DNA of 64,000 nt from Otariodibacter oris (GTDB taxonomy: Bacteria > Pseudomonadota > Gammaproteobacteria > Enterobacterales > Pasteurellaceae): positions 821,262 through 885,261 of the forward strand of contig NZ_CP016604.1 in the NCBI RefSeq assembly GCF_009684715.1, given 5' to 3'. A program made the position numbers and the translations under genes. The notes below the pieces were generated by a model. That model was not told the DNA's origin, ran no database searches, and was given only the letters and a program-made list of their open reading frames with translations. Shown here in pieces: positions 40,986 through 49,048 of the stretch. Within the stretch, counting starts at the first letter, position 1. Each line of letters begins with the position of its first letter.

Positions 40986-41345
40986 AGAGTAATGAACATA
41001 ATGAGCAGAACGAAAAGAAATAAAATTACTATTTTCTTATATTGCTATTTAGCCTTCTTTATTACATGTAGTGTTGCTGCAACTATATTGCCATTTTTAG
41101 TGCATTTAGTTTCATTTTTTCTATTTGGTGGGGATTGGTTTACGCTTATTCCACTAAAATATTATTTAGGGTTAGCCATAATGTCTTTTTTCCTTACTCT
41201 TTATTATTTATGGGAAAGAGGTATTTTTGAAAGCTAGTAAGTAGTTTTTTGACTTTATACAATGCGCCGAGGATTTTTATCTTCCTATTGCAACACCACA
41301 AGCGGTAAGATTTCATTCAAATTTTGTAAAAAATGAGTAGAAACT
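40986..41345 (+). repeat. Copy A of the duplicated membrane-protein unit
   Basis: A block of about 350 bp comprising a small gene and its 3' flank with an uptake-core hairpin. It recurs nearly unchanged at 42751-43099 (B) and, truncated, at 44335-44591 (C). Confidence 0.9.
40992..41237 (+). CDS. Small membrane protein, copy A
   Basis: Not recognised. The 81-residue product has a basic N terminus (SRTKRNKITI) followed by two or three membrane segments around LFGGDWFTLIPLKYYLG. A second ATG three codons in (41001) is also possible. It is nearly identical to the protein at 42757-43005, with differences clustered at the first residues and the last few. An immunity-protein role is inferred from the neighbourhood only. 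Confidence 0.7.
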   Translation: MNIMSRTKRNKITIFLYCYLAFFITCSVAATILPFLVHLVSFFLFGGDWFTLIPLKYYLGLAIMSFFLTLYYLWERGIFES

Positions 41346-41357
41346 TACCGCTTTTAA
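41300..41357 (+). terminator. Inverted uptake cores after copy A
   Basis: AAGCGGTAAG (41300-41309) and CTTACCGCTT (41344-41353) could pair as a terminator-like stem. Between here and 41556 I see only a degraded segment that resembles 43413-43510. Confidence 0.55.
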
Positions 41358-41454
41358 GTATCTTATAGAAGATGAAATTCATGGTGGAATTATGGTGTTT
41401 TTTACCATTTATTTAGATTAGATACAAAAACATATCTTAATTTTTATTAGATAT

Positions 41455-41545
41455 GAGTGCAGTGCAATATAGGTAGGTTTAACTTTGATATTATCAGGAA
41501 ATGATTAAAATAAATCAGATAAAGAGATTTTGGAGGAAATACATT
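41455..41545 (+). pseudogene. Degraded copy of the EVG-type fragment
   Basis: DNA about 80% alike to 43413-43510 (shared runs such as AAATAAATCAGATAAAGAGAT) but broken by stops and a 9-base gap. In the matching frame it reads Ser-Ala-Ile-stop-Val-Gly. Taken as a dead copy of the open fragment at 43394-43519. Confidence 0.55.
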
Positions 41546-41556
41546 AAGTATATAAG

Positions 41557-41670
41557 TTGGGTAACGTTTTAAGTTATACAAAATTACCTACTCCTGTAAA
41601 AGAAATATTTATAGAAATTATTTCAAATAGTACTGAAAATAAGTTAAAAAATAAGGTTAATCAAAAATGA
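41557..41670 (+). pseudogene. Open C-terminal fragment overlapping next gene (ATGA)
   Basis: Thirty-seven codons from a TTG with no ribosome site, rich in Lys, Glu, Asn and Ile (LGNVLSYTKLPTPVKEIF at its start, NKVNQK at its end). Its TGA overlaps the ATG of the next small membrane protein as ATGA. That is the usual layout of a toxin end and its immunity gene, so I read it as the stranded C terminus of a lost larger protein. No toxin family is recognised. Confidence 0.45.
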
Positions 41671-41902
41671 TAGCAATGATGAGAGAGTTATTTTATTGGG
41701 TATTAGGTTTTTTGTTAGTTATATTGGTTTGTTTTTGATAAATATGTTCTATACCTATTTATTTATCTATCTAGAAAAAGGTGTTTTTCCAATAACTTTA
41801 GATGATTTTTTATGGCCTATTAAACCATCTTTGATGGCTATTGGTATTTATATATTAACAGCAATACTAATACCGGGAGATAAAAATAGGAGTAAAAAAT
41901 AA
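41667..41902 (+). pseudogene. Frameshifted small membrane protein of the TAIL-x-DKN type
   Basis: From ATG 41667 the frame gives MIAMMRELFYWVLGFLLVIL and stops at TGA 41736. The neighbouring frame continues without a break in homology (INMFYTYLFIYLEKGVFPI ... TAILIPGDKNRSKK). One extra T in the TTTTT run at 41732-41736 would restore a full 77-78-residue protein closely related to 43170-43394. It may be dead, or the T run may allow switching. Confidence 0.65.
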
Positions 41903-41954
41903 TAGATTTATTTTATAAAACACATGATCTAGAAATATAAAAATATATCTAAAA

Positions 41955-42134
41955 GTGTTATCCCTAGAGGTAGGAACAGCTTATATAACTAGTGATAAAG
42001 GATTTGCTATGGTGGTAGGTGTGAACGTGTTATCATATGAATTAAGTGCGTATGTAACAGATAATTCAGTTTATGATGCTTCAGTAGCAAGTGGTATTAA
42101 AAAGATTTATGAGAAGAATAACAATGAAAAGTAA
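41955..42134 (+). pseudogene. Open C-terminal fragment overlapping the next membrane gene
   Basis: Fifty-nine codons from a GTG without a ribosome site (the frame is open from 41928). The composition looks like real coding sequence (LSLEVGTAYITSDKGFAM, later VTDNSVYDASVASGIKK). It ends inside the next gene, overlapping it by 11 bases. The start shares the pattern Glu-Val-Gly-(Ser/Thr)-x-x-Ile-x-Ser with the fragment at 43394-43519. Read as the C-terminal remnant of a toxin-like protein; no family is recognised. Confidence 0.5.
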
Positions 42135-42351
42135 ACCCAAAGGAAAGCTTATTTTTAGACTATTTATGATATCATTGATTATTTATGTAACTTTTCTTTT
42201 AGCCGATTTAGGATTGTTTGTATATTATTATTTTAGTGGTGAAAATGTTGTATGGAATAATTATATCTTTTGGTATACCCTGAAAAGATCATATGGGGCA
42301 ATTATTGCTATATGGTTGGCTGAAATATTTTTCACTTTGATTAATAATTAA
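42124..42351 (+). CDS. Small two-span membrane protein (paralog 1 of a pair)
   Basis: Not recognised. The 75-residue product starts MKSKPKGKLIFRLFMISLII, with two membrane segments separated by a short loop (SGENVVWNNYIFWYTLKRS). The start at 42124 aligns with the next gene, while an upstream in-frame ATG at 42091 would read through the fragment before it. The overlap with that fragment suggests translational coupling. Paralog of 42379-42600. Confidence 0.65.
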   Translation: MKSKPKGKLIFRLFMISLIIYVTFLLADLGLFVYYYFSGENVVWNNYIFWYTLKRSYGAIIAIWLAEIFFTLINN

Positions 42352-42378
42352 TAGTGAAATACGTAATAGGGATAAATA

Positions 42379-42600
42379 ATGGTAAAATTAAACAAGAGGT
42401 TGATTTTTAGGTTGTTTATAATATTTATAATAGTTTATATGGTGGTTTTTATTAATTTCACTATATTAATGTATTATTTGTATGGATGTATTTCTTTTGG
42501 TAATGACATATTTTTTTCTTCATTGAAGAAAACATTGGCTTTGTTTGTTCCAATATTAATTTTAGAAATATCTTCTTGGTTTAATAAAAGGAAAAGATAG
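42379..42600 (+). CDS. Small two-span membrane protein (paralog 2 of a pair)
   Basis: Not recognised. 73 residues, beginning MVKLNKRLIFRLFIIFIIVY and ending in a basic tail (WFNKRKR). It resembles the preceding protein in its N-terminal RLIFRLF segment, overall length and two-span layout, so the pair probably arose by duplication and diverged. Spacing is 27 bp. Confidence 0.65.
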   Translation: MVKLNKRLIFRLFIIFIIVYMVVFINFTILMYYLYGCISFGNDIFFSSLKKTLALFVPILILEISSWFNKRKR

Positions 42601-42750
42601 TTTTAATCACTAGGCACTTAAAAAAGTTCAGTGGTATTTTTGAAAAATCAAAAATTAAGAAAGTCAATCACGATTTTTGTTATTAACTATTGTCAGTTAA
42701 CAAGCTACAGATAAGTTTGAAGCGGTTTACAATATTAAAATTGAAAAACT

Positions 42751-43099
42751 AGAGGAATGAATATAATGAGAAGAAAGAAAAGAAATAAAATTACTATTTT
42801 CTTATATTGCTATTTAGCCTTCTTTATTACATGTAGTGTTGCTGCAACTATATTGCCATTTTTAGTGCATTTAGTTTCATTTTTTCTATTTGGTGGGGAT
42901 TGGTTTACGCTTATTCCACTAAAATATTATTTAGGGTTAGCCATAATGTCTTTTTTCCTTACTCTTTATTATTTATGGGAAAGAGGTGTTTTTGAAAGCG
43001 AGTAAGTGGTATTTTGGTTTTATACAATACGCTGAGGATTTTTAGTCCCCTATTGCAAAACCACAAGCGGTAAGATTTCATTCGAATTTTGCAAAGAAA
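42751..43099 (+). repeat. Copy B of the duplicated membrane-protein unit
   Basis: Matches copy A over the gene and its 3' flank through ACAAGCGGTAAGATTTCATT. The closing CTTACCGCTT arm present in A and C is missing here. Confidence 0.9.
42757..43005 (+). CDS. Small membrane protein, copy B
   Basis: 82 residues, nearly identical to copy A (40992-41237). The changes seen are in the N-terminal basic patch (RRKKRNK for SRTKRNK) and at the C terminus (GVFESE for GIFES). A GAGG ribosome site lies close before the ATG. Identical central codons show a recent duplication or gene conversion. Confidence 0.7.
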   Translation: MNIMRRKKRNKITIFLYCYLAFFITCSVAATILPFLVHLVSFFLFGGDWFTLIPLKYYLGLAIMSFFLTLYYLWERGVFESE

Positions 43100-43169
43100 G
43101 ATAAACAAAATTAAGAAAGGATATAAGAATAAGACTTTAAAAAGTTATAAATAATAAAGGAGAGGAAAG

Positions 43170-43394
43170 ATGAAAAATTTTATTTATTATATTCTAGCAT
43201 TTATTTATGCATATTGTTTCTTTTTATTTGTTAAATTTATTGCAATTTATTTTTTTATTTATTTAGAAAATGGAGTTTTCCCTATATCATTATCTGATTT
43301 TTATGAGCCTATATTTCCATCTTTTTTAGCAATAGCTGTTTATATTTTAACAGCAATACTAATATCAGGAGATAAAAATAAAAAGAAAAAATAG
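43170..43394 (+). CDS. Small membrane protein of the TAIL-x-DKN type
   Basis: Not recognised. 74 residues with a good ribosome site (GAGAGGAAAG). Two membrane segments flank a conserved loop (IYLENGVFPISLSDFYEPI), and the end YILTAILISGDKNKKKK is a basic tail. The same end is found in the proteins at 41667-41902 (frameshifted) and 43497-43799, which defines a local family. Confidence 0.7.
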   Translation: MKNFIYYILAFIYAYCFFLFVKFIAIYFFIYLENGVFPISLSDFYEPIFPSFLAIAVYILTAILISGDKNKKKK

Positions 43395-43519
43395 TGTTTA
43401 TCTGTAAATTTATTGAATGTAGTGCAATAGAGGTGGGTTCAATTTTGATTTTATCAGAAAATAATCAAAATAAATCAGATAAAGAGATTCTGGCATATGT
43501 TGGAGGAAATAAAAGATAA
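43394..43519 (+). pseudogene. Open EVG-type C-terminal fragment
   Basis: Forty-one codons from a GTG that overlaps the preceding stop: VFICKFIECSAIEVGSILIL, then a hydrophilic end (ENNQNKSDKEILAYVGGNKR). It resembles the degraded segment at 41455-41545 and the start of the fragment at 41955-42134. No ribosome site was seen. Its stop lies 22 bases inside the longest form of the next gene. Confidence 0.45.
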
Positions 43520-43799
43520 AATCCGTTCAAGTGAGGATAAACAATCTATGAAATCAAGGTCAAATTGGTATTTTTTAGTAGCATTTATTTATGGGGTTAT
43601 TTTATTTTTTATTGGTGATATTTTTCTGGTTTTTATTACTTTCTTAGGTGACGATTCTTTTTCTATTATAGAATATTTAAAACATAATTATCTAAGTAAT
43701 TTATGGTGGGCTATAAAAGGTTCGCTATCAATAATAGGAATCCATATATTGACAGCAATATTAATACCGGCGGATAAAAATAAATTAAGTAAAAAATAA
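43497..43799 (+). CDS. Small membrane protein of the TAIL-x-DKN type, longer form
   Basis: 100 residues from ATG 43497, or 83 from ATG 43548 (MKSRSNWYFLVAFIYG), which has GAGG upstream and aligns with its relatives. Two or three membrane segments, then HILTAILIPADKNKLSKK. The N-terminal extension (MLEEIKDKIRSSEDKQS) may be leftover sequence from the upstream fragment read in another frame. Confidence 0.6.
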   Translation: MLEEIKDKIRSSEDKQSMKSRSNWYFLVAFIYGVILFFIGDIFLVFITFLGDDSFSIIEYLKHNYLSNLWWAIKGSLSIIGIHILTAILIPADKNKLSKK

Positions 43800-43818
43800 T
43801 GAGTAGAATATTTCAGTA

Positions 43819-44002
43819 ATGTCTACTAGCATTTTATTAATGTATATTATGGTCTTTTTAGCTAATATGGTGATTATCTGTTTTTTTTATTATTTAAAAA
43901 TAGCACTTCCCTATAAATGTAAGTGAATTTTACAAACCAGTGATACCATCATTAATAGTTAGTATCGCACATATAATTGTTCTTGTTTTTTTAGCAAAAT
44001 AG
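43819..44002 (+). pseudogene. Frameshifted remnant of a small membrane protein
   Basis: ATG 43819 opens MSTSILLMYIMVFLANMVII and stops at 43927. The adjacent frame continues VSEFYKPVIPSLIVSIAHII to a stop at 44002. The segment around SEFYKPVIPSL matches SDFYEPIFPSF of 43170-43394, so this is another broken member of that family. Confidence 0.55.
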
Positions 44003-44080
44003 TAAGAATTAATTATTGTTATGTCTGCTTTTATTAGTTTTGGTGTGTGTTTTATGTAATAAATTATCTGGAGATAAAAA

Positions 44081-44275
44081 ATGAAAAAATTTTTCTATTA
44101 TGTGTTAATTGCTATTCTTATATATTCCTTTATTTTTATTATTGGAATTGGTATGGATTATATTACTCAAGATTCTTTCTCATTATCAAAAGAGAATTTT
44201 AAGTATCCTATTAAATTAACATTAATGATATTTGTTGGGTGGTTATTTCAGGAATGGAGAAAAAATAGTAAATAG
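44081..44275 (+). CDS. Small membrane protein, divergent member
   Basis: 64 residues with a GGAG site at good spacing. It starts MKKFFYYVLIAILIYSFIFI, and the loop DSFSLSKENFKYPIKLTL echoes the family loop, but it ends WLFQEWRKNSK, lacking the TAIL-x-DKN end. Two predicted spans. Function unknown. Confidence 0.6.
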   Translation: MKKFFYYVLIAILIYSFIFIIGIGMDYITQDSFSLSKENFKYPIKLTLMIFVGWLFQEWRKNSK

Positions 44276-44334
44276 ATCGTATTCAATGTTATTTGAGGCG
44301 GTACGGAATTGCTTGGTCAATTAATTGAAAATAT

Positions 44335-44591
44335 TTAGTACATTTAGTCTCATTTTTTCTATTTGGTGGGGATTGGTTTACTCTTATTCCACCAAAATAT
44401 TATTTAGGATTAGCTATAATGTCTTTTTTTATACTCTTTATTATTTATGGGAAAGAGGTGTTTTTGAAATCGAGTAAGTGGTATTTTGGTTTTAAACAAT
44501 ACGCTGAGGATTTCTCCTCTCCCTATTGCAACAACACAAGCGGTAAGATTTCATTCAAATTTTGCAAAAATTGAGAAGAAACTTACCGCTT
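44335..44591 (+). pseudogene. Truncated, frameshifted copy C of the duplicated unit
   Basis: Begins in the middle of the gene (LVHLVSFFLFGGDWFTLI frame) and lacks the start. It has a one-base loss after ATGTCTTTTTTT that shifts the end out of frame. The 3' flank, with ACAAGCGGTAAG (44536) and its inverted partner, is retained. The 55 bases before it (44276-44334) hold nothing I recognise. Confidence 0.8.
44538..44591. terminator. Inverted uptake cores between the array and afuC
   Basis: AAGCGGTAAG (44538-44547) and CTTACCGCTT (44582-44591) form a stem just past the afuC stop on the minus strand. The T run is poor on both sides. Confidence 0.5.
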
Positions 44592-44604
44592 ATTGTTCGT
44601 TTTA

Positions 44605-45657
44605 TTATTCCTGATTTAGTAAGAAAATCCCTTTTGAGTTTAAATGTAGGTAATATTGTTCTAGACTATCATCATAGTATTCAGGATTGAGATTGACCAA
44701 GATCTCTTTTCCTTGCCATATAATCACAATTTCCCAATATGCCCCCATATAAATGGCACTTTTAATTTCGCATCGTTGATTTTCCTCGCCTGTTGCCAGT
44801 AACTGAACAGCTTCAGGGCGGATGCCGACTAAGCATTCTCCATTATTGACCTTAAAGCGATCGGCATTTTCTAAGGTAAAATTAAAGTTACCAATTCGGA
44901 TTTCATCTTGATTGCGGAAACCCTCTAAGATGGTGGATTCGCCCATAAAGTTCGCTAAAAACAGAGAGTTAGGTTGAAGATAAAGCATTCTTGCGGAAGC
45001 TTTTTGTTTAATGATTCCTTTGTCCATGACGATTACTTCATCTGATACGGCAAAGGCTTCCGTTTGGTCGTGGGTAACATAGAGGGAGGTAATATTTAAG
45101 CGTTGTTGTAATTCACGGATTTTTTCACGCATTGAACGGCGTAAATTGGCATCAAGGTTACTTAATGGTTCATCAAAAAGTAGCACTTTAGGTTTTAAGA
45201 TCAAGGCTCTAGCAAGGGCGACACGTTGTTGTTGTCCACCTGAAATTTGATCGACATAGCGATCTTCAAAACCTGCTAAATCAACCAGTTCTAATGCTTC
45301 ACGAATGCGAGCTTGACGCTCATTTTTACTCACGCCTTGCATTTTCAATCCATAGCCTACGTTATCGCCAATCGACATATGAGGGAAAAGTGCATAGGAT
45401 TGGAATACGATACAGATATCACGCTGTTGAATGGAGTTTTGTGTCACATCCTCGCCATCAATAAAAATTTGCCCAGAGGTAGGATTTTCTAAACCCGCCA
45501 CCAAACGTAAAACTGTTGTTTTACCACAACCAGAGGGACCAAGTAATGTGACCATTGTGCCTTTTTTAATGGAAAGGCTGAGGTTATCAATTACAGTCGC
45601 TTTGCCAAAAGATTTTGTAATATTTTTGAGTACTAGAAAGTCGTTTTGTGTTTCCAT
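44605..45657 (-). CDS. afuC: ABC transporter ATPase AfuC
   Basis: Energises uptake through AfuB. The 350 residues show Walker [10 protein letters not shown], signature [15 protein letters not shown], Walker [15 protein letters not shown], the switch histidine in YVTHDQTEA and a C-terminal TOBE-like domain ([15 protein letters not shown]). The ATG at 45657 follows AAGGAT and lies 10 bp past afuB; an earlier in-frame ATG at 45711 would overlap afuB by 44 bases. Last gene of afuABC. Confidence 0.94.
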   Translation of the reverse strand: METQNDFLVLKNITKSFGKATVIDNLSLSIKKGTMVTLLGPSGCGKTTVLRLVAGLENPTSGQIFIDGEDVTQNSIQQRDICIVFQSYALFPHMSIGDNVGYGLKMQGVSKNERQARIREALELVDLAGFEDRYVDQISGGQQQRVALARALILKPKVLLFDEPLSNLDANLRRSMREKIRELQQRLNITSLYVTHDQTEAFAVSDEVIVMDKGIIKQKASARMLYLQPNSLFLANFMGESTILEGFRNQDEIRIGNFNFTLENADRFKVNNGECLVGIRPEAVQLLATGEENQRCEIKSAIYMGAYWEIVIIWQGKEILVNLNPEYYDDSLEQYYLHLNSKGIFLLNQE

Positions 45658-45667
45658 TGATCTATCC

Positions 45668-47719
45668 TTAATTTGTTTTTTTCGCTTTTGAACGAGCAAT
45701 ACGGGTTTCACCCACTAGCCAGTCAAAGAAGAAAATAATAGACATCATTACCACAATAAGAATTGAGCCATAGGCAATGGCAATGCCGTATTCTCCATCT
45801 TCTACACGATTTAGAATGTAAGAAGTTGCAACACGTGTGTCGGCAGTCACTAAGAAAATAATGGCACTGACTGTTGTCATTGCACGGACAAAGCTTGTCA
45901 CTAAAGCAGAGAGTAGTGCGGGTTTTAATAATGGCAACACGACATAAAATAGGGTTTTCAGTGATCCAGCTTTAAGTGAAAGAGAGGCTTCATCTAGTGA
46001 TTTATCTAGTTGCCCCAAGCCAGCTACCGCTGCACGCATTCCCACGGGCATATTCCGCATTACCATCGATAAAATGATGATGATGGCGGTTCCTGTAATG
46101 TAAATAGGCGCATTATTAAAGGCGAGAATATAGGAAACCCCTGCCACTGTACCCGGCACGGCAAAGCAGAGTAGCGTAAGGAATTCTAAGGTTTTCTTGC
46201 CCTTAAATTCTCTACGCACAGTGATATAGGCGATTAATAAGCCAAATATAGCGGTGATAGGGGCAGCCGTTGCGGCAAAAATAACAGTTTGGATCAAGGA
46301 CGGCCAAGCACCATCATTAAATCCTTGCCCAAATAGTGTCATATAATTGTCGAGGGTAAGCGTGTAATCCACTCCCCAATTTACAGTGAAACTTCCATAG
46401 AAAATACTGCCATATAATACGACATTAAATACAACCCATAAGGCTAAACTGCAAATAATGATGAGTTTCAGACCGCTTGGTAGATCTTGTACATCTCCTC
46501 GATATGATTTTCCAGAAACGGTCACATAAGAGCGATTACCGATCCAAAGATATTGAATCACAAAAATAGCGAGAGAGAAGATCAATAAGATCGTGCCTAA
46601 GGTACTGGCTGATGCGTAATCTAGTTGCGAACCCGCAATGTAGAAATAGATTTGGGTTGCAATGACATCATAGCTTCCGCCGAGCACTAATGGCGTACTA
46701 AAATCCGCTAAGGATTGAATAATTACGACTAAAAATGAATTGGCTAAAGCGGGTTTTAGTAAAGGGAAAATGATATTTACAAAGGCTTGGTATCGATTTG
46801 AGCGTAATGTGTAGGCTGCCTCTTCAACGGATGGATGAATTGATTTTAATGCGCCTTCCAAAATCATAAATGACATTGGCGTGAGAGCAAGGGTATGTGC
46901 AATCACAATACCCGTATAGCCATAAAGCCAACTGCGATCAAAGCCTAAGTATTCCACTAAAAATGCGGTGACATAGCCTGAGCGACCTAACATTAATGTC
47001 ACGCCTAGCCCAACCACAAATGGTGGCGTAACGATTGGTAGAATGGAGAATATTTTTCCAATAAACGCCGTACGTTTTGCAATACGGGTGGTATAAAGTG
47101 CAAAGGCTAAGCCGAATAATGTGGAAATCACACCCACGGATACCGCTACGCTTAATGAGTTTCCAATGACTCTTAATACATAGGGTTGTTGAATAATATT
47201 TAAGATCTGGGTTGGTACAAATTCATCGCCATCAAAGAACATAGAAATAAATATGGCGATAATTGGATAAACAATAAAAAAGAAAATTAATAAAATAATG
47301 CATAGCAATGAGGCAATAATAAAGCGATCGCCTTGCATTATTTTTAAATTAACCAGAGAGTTTGTGGTAATAGCAACGAGAGCAATGATTAATGGCACTG
47401 TAGCATAGCCTAAACTAATTTTAGCGATAATGGCTGAACCAAAAATAAATAAAAATAATAAACCTGCCCCATATAATTCAACAATACTACGTTTCTTGGT
47501 GTGCTGTTTTGATTGATTGCGATGAGGGATAAGAAATAAGATAAGCGGTAAAAACCATAACCACGTTAAATTGATTGAAGACCATCCCATTGCTTCCAAA
47601 ATTTCATCAGGCAGTGAATCGAACAATCCATAATCTAATGCTTGGGAAGGTAACAATATAAAACCAAGAAAAGCGATAAAAATCCAAAATGGCGGACGAG
47701 AGAAAAAAGATACAGGCAT
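45668..47719 (-). CDS. afuB: ABC transporter permease AfuB (fused two-domain)
   Basis: Inner-membrane channel of 683 residues with two complete permease halves in one chain. Each has six or so spans and an EAA-type loop for the ATPase ([20 protein letters not shown] and [20 protein letters not shown]). This fused form is shared by FbpB/HitB-type ferric and AfuB-type permeases, so the permease alone does not decide the substrate. GGGAG precedes the ATG. Confidence 0.93.
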   Translation of the reverse strand: MPVSFFSRPPFWIFIAFLGFILLPSQALDYGLFDSLPDEILEAMGWSSINLTWLWFLPLILFLIPHRNQSKQHTKKRSIVELYGAGLLFLFIFGSAIIAKISLGYATVPLIIALVAITTNSLVNLKIMQGDRFIIASLLCIILLIFFFIVYPIIAIFISMFFDGDEFVPTQILNIIQQPYVLRVIGNSLSVAVSVGVISTLFGLAFALYTTRIAKRTAFIGKIFSILPIVTPPFVVGLGVTLMLGRSGYVTAFLVEYLGFDRSWLYGYTGIVIAHTLALTPMSFMILEGALKSIHPSVEEAAYTLRSNRYQAFVNIIFPLLKPALANSFLVVIIQSLADFSTPLVLGGSYDVIATQIYFYIAGSQLDYASASTLGTILLIFSLAIFVIQYLWIGNRSYVTVSGKSYRGDVQDLPSGLKLIIICSLALWVVFNVVLYGSIFYGSFTVNWGVDYTLTLDNYMTLFGQGFNDGAWPSLIQTVIFAATAAPITAIFGLLIAYITVRREFKGKKTLEFLTLLCFAVPGTVAGVSYILAFNNAPIYITGTAIIIILSMVMRNMPVGMRAAVAGLGQLDKSLDEASLSLKAGSLKTLFYVVLPLLKPALLSALVTSFVRAMTTVSAIIFLVTADTRVATSYILNRVEDGEYGIAIAYGSILIVVMMSIIFFFDWLVGETRIARSKAKKTN

Positions 47720-47785
47720 GAGATCTCCCTAAAAATAAGATTATTAGAGTATTAGTACCTTAATAAAAATTGAGTGTAAAGGCGA

Positions 47786-47819
47786 TAATGCAGAAAATAA
47801 TGACTAATTTTCTGCATTA
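47786..47819 (-). promoter_or_regulatory. Intercistronic hairpin between afuA and afuB
   Basis: A 13-bp perfect stem (TAATGCAGAAAAT / ATTTTCTGCATTA, loop of 8) lies 15 bases past the afuA stop, without a T run. Such hairpins often protect the binding-protein mRNA and keep its level above that of the permease. Confidence 0.65.
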
Positions 47820-47834
47820 TTCAATTAAGATTAA

Positions 47835-48869
47835 TTATTGTGCTAATTTGACTTCATTAACCCATTTTTCAATAAGGCGTTTACGTTCATCACTTGAACC
47901 ATATTTTTCAAAATCGTAATCAATTAAGGTTAATTTATTTGGATCGAGGGAATAAGGTGAAGATTCCGCTGTCGTATTGGTTAATACTTGGAATGATTCT
48001 CCTTTTTGCCAAGAAAGTTCTTGAGCTTCTTTTGACAATACCCAATCAACAAATAATTTTGCATTATCAAGATTGCGAGCGCCTTTTAAAATACTGACTC
48101 CGCCTAATTCGTAGCCTGTACCTTCTTTTGGTACGATCAATTCTAAATTTGCACCATTTTTCTTTTCTAATGAATAGTCATGTAAGAAACCGACACCAAT
48201 CGCAGTTTCACCTCTTGCAGCATTGCGAGAAGGCGTTACACCAGATTTGGTATACTGAGAGATATTTTTATGGAGATTTTTTAAATATTCGAAAGCTTTG
48301 TCCTCTCCCCATAATTGCACAAAAGTAGCAAGAGCAGTATAAGCGGTACCTGAGCTTTGTGGATCAGCAATTTGGATTTCACCTGCTAAACGAGGATCGA
48401 GCAAGTCTTCCCAAGATGAAGGTGGATTTTCTAATCCTAATTCTTTTAGTCTATCCATATTTACACCAAATCCAAGGATTCCCATATATACAGCAGAACT
48501 GTAATTACCTTTAATTTTTGCTAGGTCACGGAATTTTTCTACTATCTGATCTAAATTAGGGGATTTATACGGTTGAAGTAAGCCCATTTCTCCCGCTTGT
48601 GATTGAGGATCAAGCGTTCCACCATACCAAACGTCTGCTTGAGGATTGTTTTTTTCAGCATCAACTTTAGCTAGGGTACTGCCAGAGCCATTACGGATAA
48701 AAGAAACTCGGACATCATATTTATCACCAAATGCTTGTGTTTCTTGCTCACACATCTGATTAGTGGCACTACAGTATACGGTTAAACGTCCTTTTGCTTC
48801 CGCTTGAGTGCTTAATAGTGAACCAAGAAATAGGGTAGAGAGTACGACTGAAAATGTTTTTAATTTCAT
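47835..48869 (-). CDS. afuA: Periplasmic binding protein AfuA (hexose-phosphate type)
   Basis: 344 residues with a signal peptide ending STQAEA. The mature N terminus KGRLTVYCSATNQMCEQE and the hinge regions fit the class of FbpA-like binding proteins. AfuA of A. pleuropneumoniae was first named for iron and later shown to bind glucose-6-, fructose-6- and sedoheptulose-7-phosphate. This protein lacks the paired tyrosines of ferric-binding FbpA in its C-terminal half but has GVGFLHDYSLEKKNG there, as expected for the sugar-phosphate type. The ligand is inferred by similarity. Confidence 0.88.
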   Translation of the reverse strand: MKLKTFSVVLSTLFLGSLLSTQAEAKGRLTVYCSATNQMCEQETQAFGDKYDVRVSFIRNGSGSTLAKVDAEKNNPQADVWYGGTLDPQSQAGEMGLLQPYKSPNLDQIVEKFRDLAKIKGNYSSAVYMGILGFGVNMDRLKELGLENPPSSWEDLLDPRLAGEIQIADPQSSGTAYTALATFVQLWGEDKAFEYLKNLHKNISQYTKSGVTPSRNAARGETAIGVGFLHDYSLEKKNGANLELIVPKEGTGYELGGVSILKGARNLDNAKLFVDWVLSKEAQELSWQKGESFQVLTNTTAESSPYSLDPNKLTLIDYDFEKYGSSDERKRLIEKWVNEVKLAQ

Positions 48870-48927
48870 AACATAATCCTCTTAAATAGAAAGGATGTTT
48901 AATCTATCGCATTTTGAAAATTAATAC

Positions 48928-48943
48928 TGTGATTTTGTTCACA
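48928..48943. promoter_or_regulatory. CRP-cAMP site
   Basis: TGTGATTTTGTTCACA, a perfect TGTGA-N6-TCACA core. It lies 59 bases before afuA and about 105 before the divergent DoxX gene. Catabolite control fits a sugar-phosphate importer. No Fur box was found here. Confidence 0.85.
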
Positions 48944-48989
48944 AAAGAGGCTCGATATGAAAATAATTAAAATATATTAAAAAAAGTTG

Positions 48990-49014
48990 TAAGAAATATG
49001 AAACTGCTCCGTCA
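48990..49014 (+). promoter_or_regulatory. Possible ECF-sigma promoter of the EGKCG operon
   Basis: GTAAG (48990-48994), 16 bases, CGTC (49011-49014), leaving a leader of about 30 bases. The spacing and the CGTC -10 recall ECF promoters, which drive related DUF692 operons in some bacteria. Weak by itself. Confidence 0.3.
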
Positions 49015-49048
49015 AATATAAGAATCAGTTATTTTACTTGAGGTGTTT

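Noticed and set aside
40930..44604. Prophage or insertion-sequence remnant
   Set aside because: No integrase, transposase, terminal inverted repeat or phage structural gene; the units are small membrane-protein genes with uptake-core flanks.
44605..48869. afuABC as a ferric-iron transporter
   Set aside because: No Fur box upstream, a perfect CRP site instead, and AfuA of A. pleuropneumoniae binds sugar phosphates. The binding protein here resembles it.
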